Below, piece by piece: positions 21,174-30,739 of a stretch of DNA of 64,000 nt. How positions within the stretch are numbered: position 1 is the stretch's first letter; each line of letters begins with the position of its first letter. This stretch comes from Tridacna crocea (Eukaryota; Mollusca; Bivalvia; Cardiida; Cardiidae): the NCBI GenBank assembly GCA_943736015.1, contig OX031062.1, forward strand, positions 53,618,962 to 53,682,961, read 5' to 3'. Both the position numbers and the translations under genes were made by a program. The notes under the pieces were generated by a model that was not told where the DNA came from, ran no database searches, and worked only from the letters and a program-made list of their open reading frames with translations.

Positions 21174-21833
21174 TCATCGTGTTGAGCACATTTCCGGTGT
21201 AAAATATTTCCCCATCGGAGCATTTTCGTCTTCTCCCTTCATGAACTCTATCCAAGCCGCTATATAAGTCGGAAATTCCACTTTTCCCTCACCATTTTTC
21301 TGCAATTCCGCAAAAACAGCTTTCACCGGCTCGGGTTTCGTAAAGCCGAAACAGCGTAACCCTCTGATCATATCCGCCTCGTCAATCATCCCATCTTTAT
21401 CTGTGTCAAACACACCGAAAAACACTTTCACCATATTTCTGAAACAGAATTCAAATAAGTCCGGAAACAGCGAAATGACCTCGGTATATGCGTCAATATA
21501 CATATCTTCTGTAATAAATTCCCCATTCAAGATCTTCTCGGCCACGTTGAAAGTGTGAGGTATCTTCTCCTTGCTGAAGGCAGAAGCCTTGATATCCTTG
21601 GTGTTGTCGGAGTCGGTACCATAGTCGATAAAAGCCTTCCAACCATCCACCATCCACGATCTTAGTTCAGCCGCCACCTTTTCATCAAGCTTGAACTCGG
21701 AAATAAAATCGTCTGCCATCGTATCGAAGTCTTTTCTGTACAAAAACCCGGTTCCGTTTTTGTTAAGTGTCCGGTACCATACCCTTGCCTTGGTTTCTAT
21801 AAACTTGGGTAACTTTTTCTGTACTTCTGTCAT
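21174..21833 (-). CDS. Sarcoplasmic calcium-binding protein (EF-hand)
   Basis: A complete 219-residue ORF with start and stop in one exon. It reads as an invertebrate sarcoplasmic calcium-binding protein (SCP, calexcitin-like): a small soluble cytosolic four-EF-hand protein that buffers calcium and magnesium, mainly in muscle. The clear EF loop is DTDKDGMIDEAD at residues 143-154, with Asp at positions 1, 3 and 5, Gly at 6, Ile at 8, and Asp instead of the usual Glu at 12, a change that favours magnesium. Loop 1 (about 24-35, NKNGTGFLYRKD) is degenerate but keeps Gly at 6. The second (about 71-86) and fourth (about 178-190) loops lack acidic ligands. Length fits the family (about 180-200) with a slightly long C terminus. 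No signal peptide or membrane segment is seen. The start is the first ATG after a TATA-like box and agrees with the usual short N-terminal helix. Calexcitin is the main alternative name. The nearest 3' feature is an A element whose X arm carries AATAAA on this strand. Confidence 0.87.
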   Translation of the reverse strand: MTEVQKKLPKFIETKARVWYRTLNKNGTGFLYRKDFDTMADDFISEFKLDEKVAAELRSWMVDGWKAFIDYGTDSDNTKDIKASAFSKEKIPHTFNVAEKILNGEFITEDMYIDAYTEVISLFPDLFEFCFRNMVKVFFGVFDTDKDGMIDEADMIRGLRCFGFTKPEPVKAVFAELQKNGEGKVEFPTYIAAWIEFMKGEDENAPMGKYFTPEMCSTR

Positions 21834-21883
21834 TTTTACTGGGAAGTTTGATCTCGTTATAGCTACTAGCGGGAGTGAGCTGA

Positions 21884-22061
21884 CACGTGTGAGTGAAGAA
21901 GTCTTTTCTCGTCCTCTTTTATAGAAAATCTGGTACTTTCGATCGAATACTCTTATTCCTTTGAGTTACAGTGACATCACGTGAATAAATCAGCCAATAA
22001 AAAGAAGTCTCGTCCCCTCACGCAAGGCTCAGGGCGTTTTGGGACAGAAACTCGCCACGTG
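21884..22061. promoter_or_regulatory. Three CACGTG E-boxes around the SCP promoter
   Basis: Perfect CACGTG palindromes at 21884-21889, 21978-21983 and 22056-22061, bracketing the TATA box. E-boxes bind bHLH factors. Three in 180 bp of AT-rich DNA is more than chance would suggest, but there is no functional evidence here. Confidence 0.4.
21916..21923 (-). promoter_or_regulatory. TATA box of the SCP gene
   Basis: TATAAAAG on the minus strand, centred about 86 bp upstream of the SCP start codon. This predicts transcription starting near 21890 and a 5' UTR of about 55 nt. A CCAAT sequence (plus-strand reading) lies near 21994. Prediction from motif and distance only. Confidence 0.55.
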
Positions 22062-22082
22062 TTGAAGAAATATAAACCAAAT

Positions 22083-22130
22083 AAAAGACTACACGTATTG
22101 TGCAGTCAGATCTTGATCCACACTATCTCT
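22083..22130 (+). mobile_element. P element, right-half fragment
   Basis: TTGTGCAGTCAGATCTTGAT followed by CCACACTATCTC. Confidence 0.4.
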
Positions 22131-22199
22131 AAAAATACTGAAATTAGTATTGCGCGACGGAAAGGTGCTATGGAATTTTCTTCCATAAAGGTTTCGTGA

Positions 22200-22330
22200 C
22201 CGGAAATCGTTAACTCTTTACTACAAATGGCATCTTCAAAAGAGTTTGCGGATGCCACACATCAAGACCAAACTAAACAGAACATGCATTCTAATTCTGG
22301 TTATACACTATTCGATACCCAATACTAGAC
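22200..22330 (+). mobile_element. P element, diverged
   Basis: AGAGTTTGCGGATGCC, CAAGACCAAACTAAACAGAAC and GCATTCTAATTCTGG follow the P order. Confidence 0.45.
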
Positions 22331-22415
22331 TATGACAATATTTATCTCCAGTGGCAGTGAAAATCTTCTTTTAGGCATCGTAAAAAACTGTTTTCTTGAG
22401 TCGGTAGTGAAAAAG

Positions 22416-22959
22416 TCAACCCTTTAGCACACAGTTCGGAGTTTAACCCTTTACTCCATAGATACTCATTTCTACACATTGCTTGTAGGAGCCTTTGAAC
22501 AACATTGTGGCAAAAGGTGAAATTGCTCATGACAAGCAATTTCACCTATTGTCACAATGTTTTCTATGCTATCAAAAGGTGTCATAAACACAAAAGAAAT
22601 GGTTTCATCCTAGCTGTTATCAAGGGTCAATTAGAGATACAATAGAAATGCCTTATGGGGTAAAGGGTTAAACAAAAAAAAAAGAGGGAGAAGACTCCTT
22701 GAAAACATTGTGGGAAAAGGAGGAAATGCTGATTACTAGCATTTTCTTCATTTAGCACTGTGTTGCTTTTTACCCTTTGAAAACATTGTGGGAAAAGGAG
22801 GAAATGCTAGTTACTATAGCATTTTCTTCATTTAGCACTGTGTTGCTTTCTACCCTTTGAAAGACAATTTTTATGTGTTTAGTAATATTTAGTATGTCGT
22901 CTGCACTTGCTTTCAATTTGGACCTGTTGCTAATTTTTTTCCGTGAGGTAATAGCTTAA
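22416..22959 (-). mobile_element. A element with nested B and a doubled hairpin
   Basis: Y terminus AACCCTTTAGCACACAG, then a B element, then two tandem copies of the hairpin region (22694-22860), then an X arm ending GAGGTAATAGCTTAA. Confidence 0.85.
22443..22671 (+). mobile_element. B element, complete, nested in A
   Basis: TTAACCCTTTACTCCATAGA to CTTATGGGGTAAAGGGTTAA. Hairpin GGTGAAATTGCTCATGACAA with mirror. It sits at the TTAA in the Y arm of the host A element. Confidence 0.92.
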
Positions 22960-23035
22960 CCCTTTCTACTATTTACAGGAATTTGAGATTTCAGTCATTT
23001 AGAAAAGACAAGAATATTTACCTTTACAAACTTTT

Positions 23036-23266
23036 TTAACCCTTTCCCAAACAATCCCTGGTTTTCACAACTCAGGAAAAAAAATGCCACTTGAAAACAT
23101 TGTGGGAAAAAGGAGAAAATGCTGGTAATCAGCATTTTCTCCTTTTCCCGCAATGTTTTCTACCCTCTCAAATCACATTTCAATTTTCGAGTCACATTAA
23201 TTTTGTCGTCTACAAATGCTTTCAATATGGACCAGTCAAAAAATTTGTTGTTTGGTAAGGAGCTAA
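23036..23266 (-). mobile_element. A element, complete
   Basis: TTAACCCTTTCCCAAACAAT start; hairpin with GGTAATC centre; X arm ending GGTAAGGAGCTAA. Confidence 0.9.
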
Positions 23267-23316
23267 ACCTAGATTTCTCTCAAAGCATGGTAGAATTGGA
23301 TCCAAGACTCACAGCA

Positions 23317-23514
23317 GGGCCCGTATTCACCAACCATTCTTGAGAATATTCTTTGTCTAATTCTCAAGAATTTTCTACACTTGTAAGTAACACAATATCT
23401 GATTGGCTAAACCATTCGGTTTAGCCAATCAGAAGTTGTGTTACTTACAAAGGTAGAAAATTCTGTAGAATAAGATAAAGAACGTTCTTAAGAATGGTTG
23501 GTGAATACGGGCCC
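23317..23514. mobile_element. D palindromic element, copy 2
   Basis: The cleanest D copy: GGGCCCGTATTCACCAACC and its mirror at the ends, with ATTGGCTAAACCATTCGGTT at the centre. The whole 198 bp can fold as one hairpin. Confidence 0.88.
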
Positions 23515-23975
23515 AGGCCTCGTATTTACCGTACTTTGGTCTTAATCTACACTCCACAAGAGCATCTTGATTTTCTGCTCCGGACCTGAAAGGGTCAATC
23601 TCATCGGACGTCAGTTTTATAGTAATTAATTTCTAGTTTGATCAGAAATAGAAAATCGGCAGCCTGCCCGATTGACAACCCATGTCTTTGTTTCTTCAAC
23701 TTCAAACCGCCAGAAACCAATTGCGACAGCAGACTTTGAAAACTTCTGGGAAAGTTCGATCGTGAATTAAAACTTAGCACACGGCTTCATACGAAAACAT
23801 TCAGGAAAAAAAAAACAAGAAATATCAGGTCATGAGTAATTTCTCCCTTCCGCACGTAAATTTGAGTCTTCTGCTATGAGACGTATGAAAAAGTTGTCTG
23901 TATGAAGGAAATAGTGTTAATTTACACCGTAACACCCATCAATCGGATTGGACTTTGGGTGGAGCGTTTTTCGAT
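23515..23975. other. Unassigned stretch
   Basis: No gene or repeat recognised. Confidence 0.4.
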
Positions 23976-24205
23976 TTAACCCTGTACCAAACGACAAAAT
24001 TTTATACCGGCCCAAATTAAAAGCACTTGCAAACGACAAAATAAACGTAACTCAAGAACTGACATTTGTTTCTAGCAGGGTAGAAAACATTGTGGGAAAA
24101 GGAGAAAATGCTGGTTACCAGCATTTTCTCCTTTTCCCACAAATTTTTCAAAAGGCTTTTTTCTCAGGGTCGTAAAAAAACAAGGATTGTTTGGTAAAGG
24201 ATTAA
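23976..24205 (+). mobile_element. A element, complete
   Basis: TTAACCCTGTACCAAACGAC to GGTAAAGGATTAA. The hairpin's right stem has CACAAATTTTTC. Confidence 0.92.
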
Positions 24206-24284
24206 TATCCGAAAAGTGAGTCGAACATGCTTTAAGCATGTCACACAAGAGTCAACCACCCCCTTCTAGCAGCTCAGTTACTGC

Positions 24285-24510
24285 TTAACCCATTACCACA
24301 CAATCCCTACTTTTGACGCCCCTGAGAAAGAAACCTTTAGAAAACCTTGTGGGAAAAGGAGAAAATGCTGGTAACCAGCATTTTCTCCTTTTCCCACAAA
24401 GTTTTCTACCCTATGAAAGTAAAAGTGCACCATTTGAGCTTTGAAATTGTCGTCTGCAATTGCTTTCATTTCCGATATGTCTAAAATGTTTCCATGTGGT
24501 AATGGGTTAA
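24285..24510 (-). mobile_element. A element, complete
   Basis: TTAACCCATTACCACACAAT to GGTAATGGGTTAA. X arm variant TTGAGCTTTGAAATTGTC, also in the copy at 61860. Confidence 0.92.
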
Positions 24511-24540
24511 CATGCATTAGCAAATGAAAAATGTGAAAAG

Positions 24541-24615
24541 ATGCATCTGCGAAAATTATCGACCCAGATCAGCCTGTGCAGTCCGCGCAGGCTGACTTGG
24601 GCCGAAATTTTCCTC
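24541..24615. repeat. Short palindromic repeat related to G
   Basis: CCCAGATCAGCCTGTGCAG / GCGCAGGCTGACTTGGGCC. Similar pieces lie at 5215-5278 and 62873-62920. Confidence 0.5.
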
Positions 24616-24624
24616 TATTGGTCA

Positions 24625-24985
24625 ACATTATCTCCCGCTATAGATGGCATTCTACAAATACTCATCGATCTAATTTGGGCATCCTGGGTACAGAACCGGA
24701 CTACTTTTCTACGCCAAAAGCGTTACTTTGAATTTCAAAATAAAATAAACGTTTTCTCAATGAAATTCTATTGATGTGATACATTCAGTTATGATCAGCA
24801 GTTCAGAGAAAACTGGAGCTAAAAGAGGCCTGATTTCTCCTCATACATATTGATAAAAACCATTTTCTCTATTGCTTCTTTATGGCGCATATTACTTCAG
24901 TCCCCCAACTTTGGAGAGAGTGATGCGTTATAATCAGGCAGGTCGAATCATCGAAGAACATGACATGTGCAGACAACAACATTTC
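24625..24985 (+). repeat. R repeat, near full length
   Basis: Starts CATTATCTCCCGCTATAG, with GGGCATCCTGGGTACAGAAC and AGTTATGATCAGCAG, and ends AACATGACATGTGCAGACAA. Confidence 0.65.
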
Positions 24986-25204
24986 ATGCTCCCACCATTT
25001 GCAGTATGAGGAAGGACATTATACGCCCGTCACATACTGCACTAGTTTATTATTTTACCATAGTATCTAGAATCTCACATCGATGGCGTCGAGCAGTCAA
25101 TATGCCGGAGTAAAGGACAAGATCAGAACATCTATCCCAGCATTTTTTCTGCTCATACCATGATGGAGCTGCATTCATAGCAGCCATATACAACAGTTCT
25201 GCCT

Positions 25205-25415
25205 GCATGGAATGATCAAACAATCCAGAGTTTGAAGGACCTTTAGGAGAAGGCGTTTGGAAACATTTTTGGAAAAGAAAATGCTGGAGACCAGCATTTT
25301 CTTCTTTTCTCAAAATGTTTTTCACCTTTTTTTAGACAGCTCCCATTTATCGAGCCTCATTGATTTTGTCCGTGAATGCTTCATTTTGGAACAGTCTAAA
25401 ATTTTCTTGCCTTGT
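25205..25415 (-). mobile_element. A element, old
   Basis: Shortened hairpin AAAAGAAAATGCTGGAGACC and mirror; right arm keeps AACAGTCTAAAATTTTC of the X arm. Confidence 0.62.
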
Positions 25416-26007
25416 AAACAGGTATTGTTGGACGGGTCGACGGGTCGACTTTCTTGACTGTCCCTCTTCACAGAATTCTTTGGGATCTGCCTTGACAACA
25501 CAACATGGCGTGATGGGATATTGCGATTGGGCAGGTGATTCCTTCCTTCCTGCCCCTTCCCTCTCTCCCTCCCTCCCTTCCTTCCTTCTTTCCTTCCATT
25601 TTTTTTTTCATTCCCTTCTTCCAAAGACAGACGCAGTTAGGCAAGACAGACCCATATGCAGACACACAGGTTGTATGGTATTTAACGCTGTTTTTACTTT
25701 TGTAACAGTTATACGACTATCGCATGTGTCGTGCTGTACCAGATTTTCATCTTCTATATTTTTCCCACGCCACTGACTGGTTCACACAATACCACCATCT
25801 AGACGACAGACATACTAAAAGAGGAAGAATTTATTCACGCATACAGTGCGTGACGTGACCTCAACATGACTCTTAGAAGCACGTGCCTTTTCTCTCTTGA
25901 TCTTCATTAATTAACCGTTATGATTCTAAATCGATAAAATTGAATTTTTACCCGCATTCTGTCAACTTGTTACCCAGTGTTTACTGTCACAAAGAAAGTA
26001 CATCTAG
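25416..26007. other. Unassigned, with pyrimidine-rich tract
   Basis: 25540-25620 is a TTCC/CCTC-rich tract that makes artificial ORFs on both strands. Nothing coding recognised. Confidence 0.45.
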
Positions 26008-26190
26008 ATTCGTATTCACAAACCATTCTTCAGTGTATTCTTGGTCTAAATCTGGATTTTGATAGTGACACACCTTCTGATTGGCTAATCCAATTGGTTC
26101 AGCCAATCAGAAGTTTTATTACTTCAAATGCAGAAAATCTTGTAGAATAAGACAAAGGATGTTCTAAGAAATGTGGATGAATACGGGACC
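26008..26190. mobile_element. D palindromic element, copy 3, diverged
   Basis: CGTATTCACAAACCATTCTT and GGATGAATACGGGACC ends; centre TGATTGGCTAATCC with its mirror. Confidence 0.7.
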
Positions 26191-26274
26191 TAATTCGTTC
26201 AAGCTATGTGCATTTGACAGATGATTGCAAAAAAAATCTATTCACAGAGAAGATTGGGGGGGGGGAGGGTATAG

Positions 26275-26340
26275 AACATTATCAGACAGCACGTATGCAC
26301 AGACTGATCATTGTCTGGGCAACATTGTCTGCAAAATAAA
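26275..26340 (+). mobile_element. P-like fragment
   Basis: TATCAGACAGCACGTATGCAC and GACTGATCATTGTC; weak match to the P hairpin. Confidence 0.3.
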
Positions 26341-26343
26341 GCC

Positions 26344-26428
26344 ATATCGTCAGTTTACTTCAAAAACCTCGTAACTGCAGCTTGAAACAAGCTGTACTTA
26401 CAAGGTTTTTGAAGCAAACCGACGATAT
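26344..26428. mobile_element. K foldback element, copy 3
   Basis: ATATCGTCAGTTTACTTC ... AAGCAAACCGACGATAT with loop GCTTGAAACAAGC. The stem has three or four mismatches. Confidence 0.78.
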
Positions 26429-26504
26429 AGCAATTTAAAAAAATAAATGTTTATAGTGCAATTTCAAGATTGTGTATCTCACAATTCACCCGGCAAAAGT
26501 ACCT

Positions 26505-26580
26505 CCAAGATCAGACTACATGTTACATGTATCGTAAACTGATCTTCATCTACACTATCTGCAAAAAACAAGTTAAGACT
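26505..26580 (+). mobile_element. P element, partial
   Basis: CCAAGATCAGACTACATG and AAACTGATCTTCATCTACAC form the hairpin. Confidence 0.5.
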
Positions 26581-26627
26581 GGTTCTTCAATTCTTCACCA
26601 AACTATTCCCTGTGAAAATAAAGTCTT

Positions 26628-26839
26628 TTAACCCTTTACTCCACAGATACTCATTGCTTGCAGTAGCCTTTGGAAAACATTGTGGTAAAAGGTGAAATTG
26701 CTCGTGACGAGCAATTTTGCCACAATGTTTTCTATGCTACCAAAAGGTGTCATATACACATAGGAAAGTGCTTCATCCTTGCTGTTATTTAGGGCCAATT
26801 AGAGATACCATAGAAATGCCTTATTGGGTAAAGGGTTAA
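26628..26839 (+). mobile_element. B element, complete
   Basis: TTAACCCTTTACTCCACAG to TTATTGGGTAAAGGGTTAA. One side of the hairpin lost part of its stem. Flanks (ACCAAACTATTCCCTGTG left, GCTGGTAAACACCATT right) look like a worn A element around it. Confidence 0.9.
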
Positions 26840-27009
26840 AAGCGTTACGCTGGTAAACACCATTAAAGCTTTGCCTAAAATGTATTTTTCCATTTCATAG
26901 ACACTGACTATTATCAGAGCCACATTTTATTTGGCGTAGATGAATGTATGGTGGCATACTTCTGGCACGAGATACGAGATAGCTATGAATACCCTGGCTT
27001 TAGACCTAC

Positions 27010-27945
27010 TTTTCCACGGCGGGGAATCGCGTGACACAACAACAACAACAATGACCGTTATTTGAAAAATTCCCCCACTTCGGGTAAGAAAATCTTCAAT
27101 AATTCCGTTAATACGTGACCGATTGGAATTTGGTTTGAAGCAGAGAAGGCGGAAGGACTCCAGGTATATGCTTGATGTGTTAGATTTTTTAAACAACACC
27201 TGATAAAAAAGTTATTGACGAGCAAACAAATTATCCAGGGTAAAATATTTGTTTGCTCGTCAATAACGGTGTCAAATCACTCAAATAGACTCCTATATAA
27301 TTCAATGTAAATTCCGCTAATTCCACACGTTGTCACATGTTCCACGACATTCGTTCACGAATAATATGCTCCAAATGTTTCAGAAACTTCACTAATCCCT
27401 TGATTTTCCAACAAATACATCCATCATGACCGATTGGATTTTTCACAAAATTAGGTCAAACATGCGTACCATGTCTTTTTCCTAACCATCACAGGTCCGG
27501 TACCCACATCTACTTCACAATTTCCAGCATCCCTACACAAGAAATAGTCCTGAAAAGAAAGATGGATTTTAGCTCATTCAGCACAAAATACCCTTTTTTC
27601 AAAACATCAGGTGAAAATAATGTGAGAAAAGCAATCATGCAATGAAGCATGCACTATCAAAAACAGGTTTCATTTTTTTTAAAGAACTACTTTAGCACCA
27701 TACGACCCGGAAGTACTTCTCTAGGTGATTTGACACCTAACTTTTTTATCAGGTGTTGTTTAAAAAATCTAACACATCAAGCAAATCCCCGGAGTCCTTC
27801 CGCCTTCTCTGCTTCTAACCAAATTCCAATCGGTCATGTATTAACGGAATTATTGAAGATTTTCTAACCTGAAGTGGGGGAATTTTTTCAAATAATGGTC
27901 ATTGTTGTTGTTGTTGTGTCACGTGATTCCCTGCCATGTTTCGGT
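27010..27945. mobile_element. Element with about 195-bp inverted arms
   Basis: 27010-27207 and 27739-27945 are inverted copies (for example ATTCCGTTAATACGTGACCG against CGGTCATGTATTAACGG). The 530-bp spacer begins with its own hairpin, GACGAGCAAACAAAT / ATTTGTTTGCTCGTC. No transposase ORF. Ends are uncertain because the plus-side flank is an R repeat. Confidence 0.75.
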
Positions 27946-27957
27946 ACTAATAAAAAA

Positions 27958-28466
27958 ACATTATCTCCCGCTAGATGGCATTCTATATATACTCATCTAT
28001 CTGATATGGGCATCCTGGGTACAGAACCGAACCACTTTCCTACGCGACAACCGTTACTTTGAATTTCAAACAAGAAAAAAGGTTTACCCAATAAAACGCT
28101 ACCTCGTGCAATTCACTCAACTATGATCACTAGTTTAGAGAAATCTTTCGCTAAAGCAGGTCTCATTTCTCCTCAAATGTATTGATACGTAAAAGCTATT
28201 TTCAACATTGCTACTTTATAGAGCGTAATATTGCAGTTGACTGCAGGTAGAAAACATTGTGGGAAAAAGAGAAAATCCTGGTTGCCAGCATTTTCTCATT
28301 TTTTTTCCAAATGTTTTCAAAAGGCTTCCATCTGTCTTATATGACGCATCACTACTAGCCCCGAAAGCGGGCTGACTTTAGCCCGCTTTCGGGGCTAGCA
28401 GTAATGCGTCATATAAGACAGTCGAATCTTCGAAGAATATGACATGCGCAGACAACGGATAAAGAA
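27958..28466 (+). repeat. R repeat carrying an A core and a palindrome
   Basis: Full R order from ATTATCTCCCGCTAGATGG to GACATGCGCAGACAACGG. An A hairpin fragment occupies 28245-28332, followed by CTAGCCCCGAAAGCGGGCT and its mirror, flanked by inverted ATGACGCATCACT. Confidence 0.7.
28245..28332 (+). mobile_element. A element core fragment inside R
   Basis: GTAGAAAACATTGTGGG to CAAATGTTTTCAAAAGGC with no TTAA ends, so it may have arrived by template switching and not by transposition. Confidence 0.7.
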
Positions 28467-28539
28467 ATGAATAAATGGCAGTTTACGATTGGTTAAAAAA
28501 AATGCAAGCATGTTCATTCTGCGACCCACTGCTGCCATG

Positions 28540-28774
28540 TTAACTCTTTAACAAACAATCCCTGGTTTTCACGACCCCGAGATGGAAGCCTTTTGAAAAC
28601 ATTTGGGAAAAAAATGAGAAAATGCTGGTAACCAGCATTTTCTCTTTTTTCCCACAATGTTTTCTACCTGCTGGAAACAATTGAATTTCAATTTTTGACT
28701 TATGTTAAGTTCGTCATCTGCAAGGGCTTTAAATTTGAACCAGTCAGGAATTTTGACGTTTGGTAAAGAGCTAA
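28540..28774 (-). mobile_element. A element, complete
   Basis: TTAACTCTTTAACAAACAAT to GGTAAAGAGCTAA; perfect inner stem. Confidence 0.9.
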
Positions 28775-28779
28775 TTGAA

Positions 28780-29070
28780 CATTTATGAAACCATTATTAA
28801 AAATTGTTGTTTCCGCTAATCGATACGAAAGGGTTTTGACTGATACCATTGAAAAGAAATGTAGAAGAGAATAATTCTTTTCTTCTGCTATTTTGAGCGG
28901 ACTAATTTTCATAAGCATTTCCCAATAACTTAATTGAATCTACAACCTTGCAACAAAATGAAAAACAGGAAGGAAAAAGAGGCAATTGTTCGTGAGGTTA
29001 CTTTTCATTCTGTTGATTCCCTAAATATTATGAGCCAAAAGAGAGTATGCAAGTATCCCTTACTCCGTCT
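28780..29070. other. Unassigned stretch
   Basis: No gene or repeat recognised. Confidence 0.35.
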
Positions 29071-29076
29071 ATCTAT

Positions 29077-29338
29077 TTAATCACTATCAAACGACAAAAA
29101 ATTTGGCATCGTCCAAATTGAAATCATTTGCAAGCGAAAATTTCAGTGTGGCTCATATGGTGTATTTTTTCTTTGATAGAGTAGAAAAAATTATGGGAAC
29201 CAACATTTTCTCCGTAACCAGCATTTTCTCCTTTTCCCACAATGTTTTCAAAAGGTTTCTTTCCCACAATGTTATCAAAAGGTTTCAAAAGATTTCTTCC
29301 TCATAGGTGTCAGGCGCCATTGAGTGGTAGAGGGTTAA
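29077..29338 (+). mobile_element. A element with rearranged hairpin
   Basis: TTAATCACTATCAAACGACA start and GTGGTAGAGGGTTAA end. The left stem is replaced by pieces of the right stem, and the Y arm has a partial tandem duplication (CACAATGTTTTCAAAAGG, CACAATGTTATCAAAAGG). Confidence 0.82.
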
Positions 29339-29619
29339 AGACATTTCTTGATTTTCGTCTGCACCTGTCAACTGTTATTTCCTTTTAAAATTATGGAAGA
29401 GTCTACAATTTTACCAACCAATAAAAAGTTCAGGGTTAAATTTAATTACTATCTCTAGTGTGCGACTCATAATCAGGAACATTAATCAGATTGAAGTGAA
29501 CGCCTTGACTTCTCTCGGTACTCATGTCATCACGCACGTGACAGCCTGGAAATTACTTTAAAGGGAAAATATTGATATTTCTGTCAAAATGAGGCCTTTC
29601 ATCGTCACAGGCAAAATCT

Positions 29620-29705
29620 CTTGATTTTAGCCGAAACGGCATAGATCAAGATTAGACCGCACAAAACCTGTAGTCTGATCTTGATTTATACTATTCGCCT
29701 GTTTA
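29620..29705 (+). mobile_element. P element, partial
   Basis: AGATCAAGATTAGACCGCAC and GTAGTCTGATCTTGATTTAT form the hairpin. Confidence 0.55.
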
Positions 29706-29768
29706 TTTACATGGGATTAATGAAATACAAACGTTAATGTCAATGGGTGTCTTCCCAGTTCGCCCAAT

Positions 29769-30072
29769 CAGCCGATATAGCTCAGTAGGTAGAGCGTAGG
29801 ACTTGTGAATACAATGTCCTACAGGTTGTGGGTTCGAATCCCCGGCTGGCCAACTAAAAATTACTAATAGTCTTTCGGATGAGACGTTAAAACCGAGGTC
29901 CCGTGTGACGGTGCTACACACCGAGCACGTTAAAGAACCAGGTGGAACTCTCAGCAGTTTCGTCCTGTATCCTTGCACTATCCCCCGTAACAACTAACCG
30001 TCTTCTGGGGGCGTCGCTCAGATGGGCAACCGGTAGCGACGATAAATAAACGAAAATAATCAATCAATCAAA
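29769..30072 (+). repeat. tRNA-derived SINE, family S3, with 14-bp target duplication
   Basis: Head with box A-like ATATAGCTCAGTAGGTAGAG and box B-like GTGGGTTCGAATCCC, body with GAGCACGTTAAAGAACC, tail AATCAATCAATCAA. The flanks CCAGTTCGCCCAAT at 29755-29768 and 30073-30086 are identical. The variable arm (TTGTGAATACAATGTCC) is unlike a functional tRNA. Confidence 0.85.
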
Positions 30073-30355
30073 CCAGTTCGCCCAATTCCATTTCGCCCAT
30101 TCCCATTTCGCCAAACTTTTCTTTCCATTTCGCCCTTTGCCGTCTTGTACCCTACCCATTTTGCCCTTTTTCATTTTGCCCCATTACCACCTCGCCCAAT
30201 CATCTTTTCACCCAATTACCGTTTCGCCCTTTTGCCAATTCACCCTTTGCCGATTCGCTCAATGCCATCTCTCCCTTTATCATTTCGCCCCTTCACCACT
30301 TCGCCCAATGCCATTTTGCCCAGTTATCCGCTCGCCCCATCACCATTTGGTCCTT
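30073..30355. repeat. CGCCC-rich minisatellite
   Basis: About 18 imperfect units of about 15 bp of the type CATTTCGCCCAATGC. One unit precedes the S3 SINE, which therefore inserted at the array edge. Confidence 0.8.
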
Positions 30356-30465
30356 ACGTGTTGTAGCCTACACCCTGTTCCTTTACCACAGGCCTTTAAT
30401 CATTACCATCAATATCAGGCATTGGCTGCGCCCATCAGTGTTTTTAAGCCTGTTTGCATTTGGGC

Positions 30466-30540
30466 GGGAAAAGGGCGAAATGGGCAACTTGGGCGAGATG
30501 GTGGCTTCTGGGCGAAATGAAAAATAGGCGAAAATAAATC
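30466..30540. repeat. Inverted units of the CGCCC minisatellite
   Basis: GGGCGAAATGGGCAACTTGG and similar, in the opposite orientation to the main array 110 bp upstream. The two can pair as a large imperfect stem. Confidence 0.7.
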
Positions 30541-30544
30541 CTTA

Positions 30545-30660
30545 GACCGCATAGAATGGGCCTTTATGTCGCTTTTGCAGACAATTAAGATGAATCTATG
30601 GTCTGTGCAGAATATGCAATCTTATGTCGAATCTGCAGAGCGATCTTCCTTGTAATAATC
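30545..30660 (+). mobile_element. P element, diverged
   Basis: TCGCTTTTGCAGACAATTAAG, ATGGTCTGTGCAGAATATGC and ATCTTATGTCGAATCTGC follow the P order. Confidence 0.45.
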
Positions 30661-30739
30661 CGACCAAAACAGTGGAGTTGCAATGATTAAGCATTTTTCT
30701 CGAAACGGTGCCAGTTTCACCAATCCAGCGCTCTACCGG

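Noticed and set aside
25322-25776. Opposed reading frames with Lys-Gly-Arg or Pro-Ser-Leu
   Set aside because: They arise from a TTCC/CCTC-rich tract; no family is recognisable.
29769-29852. Possible tRNA gene
   Set aside because: Box A and box B are present, but the arms do not form a good cloverleaf, and the unit continues into a SINE body with target duplication.
30137-30520. 127-residue frame rich in Pro, Phe and His
   Set aside because: It is the translation of the CGCCC minisatellite.
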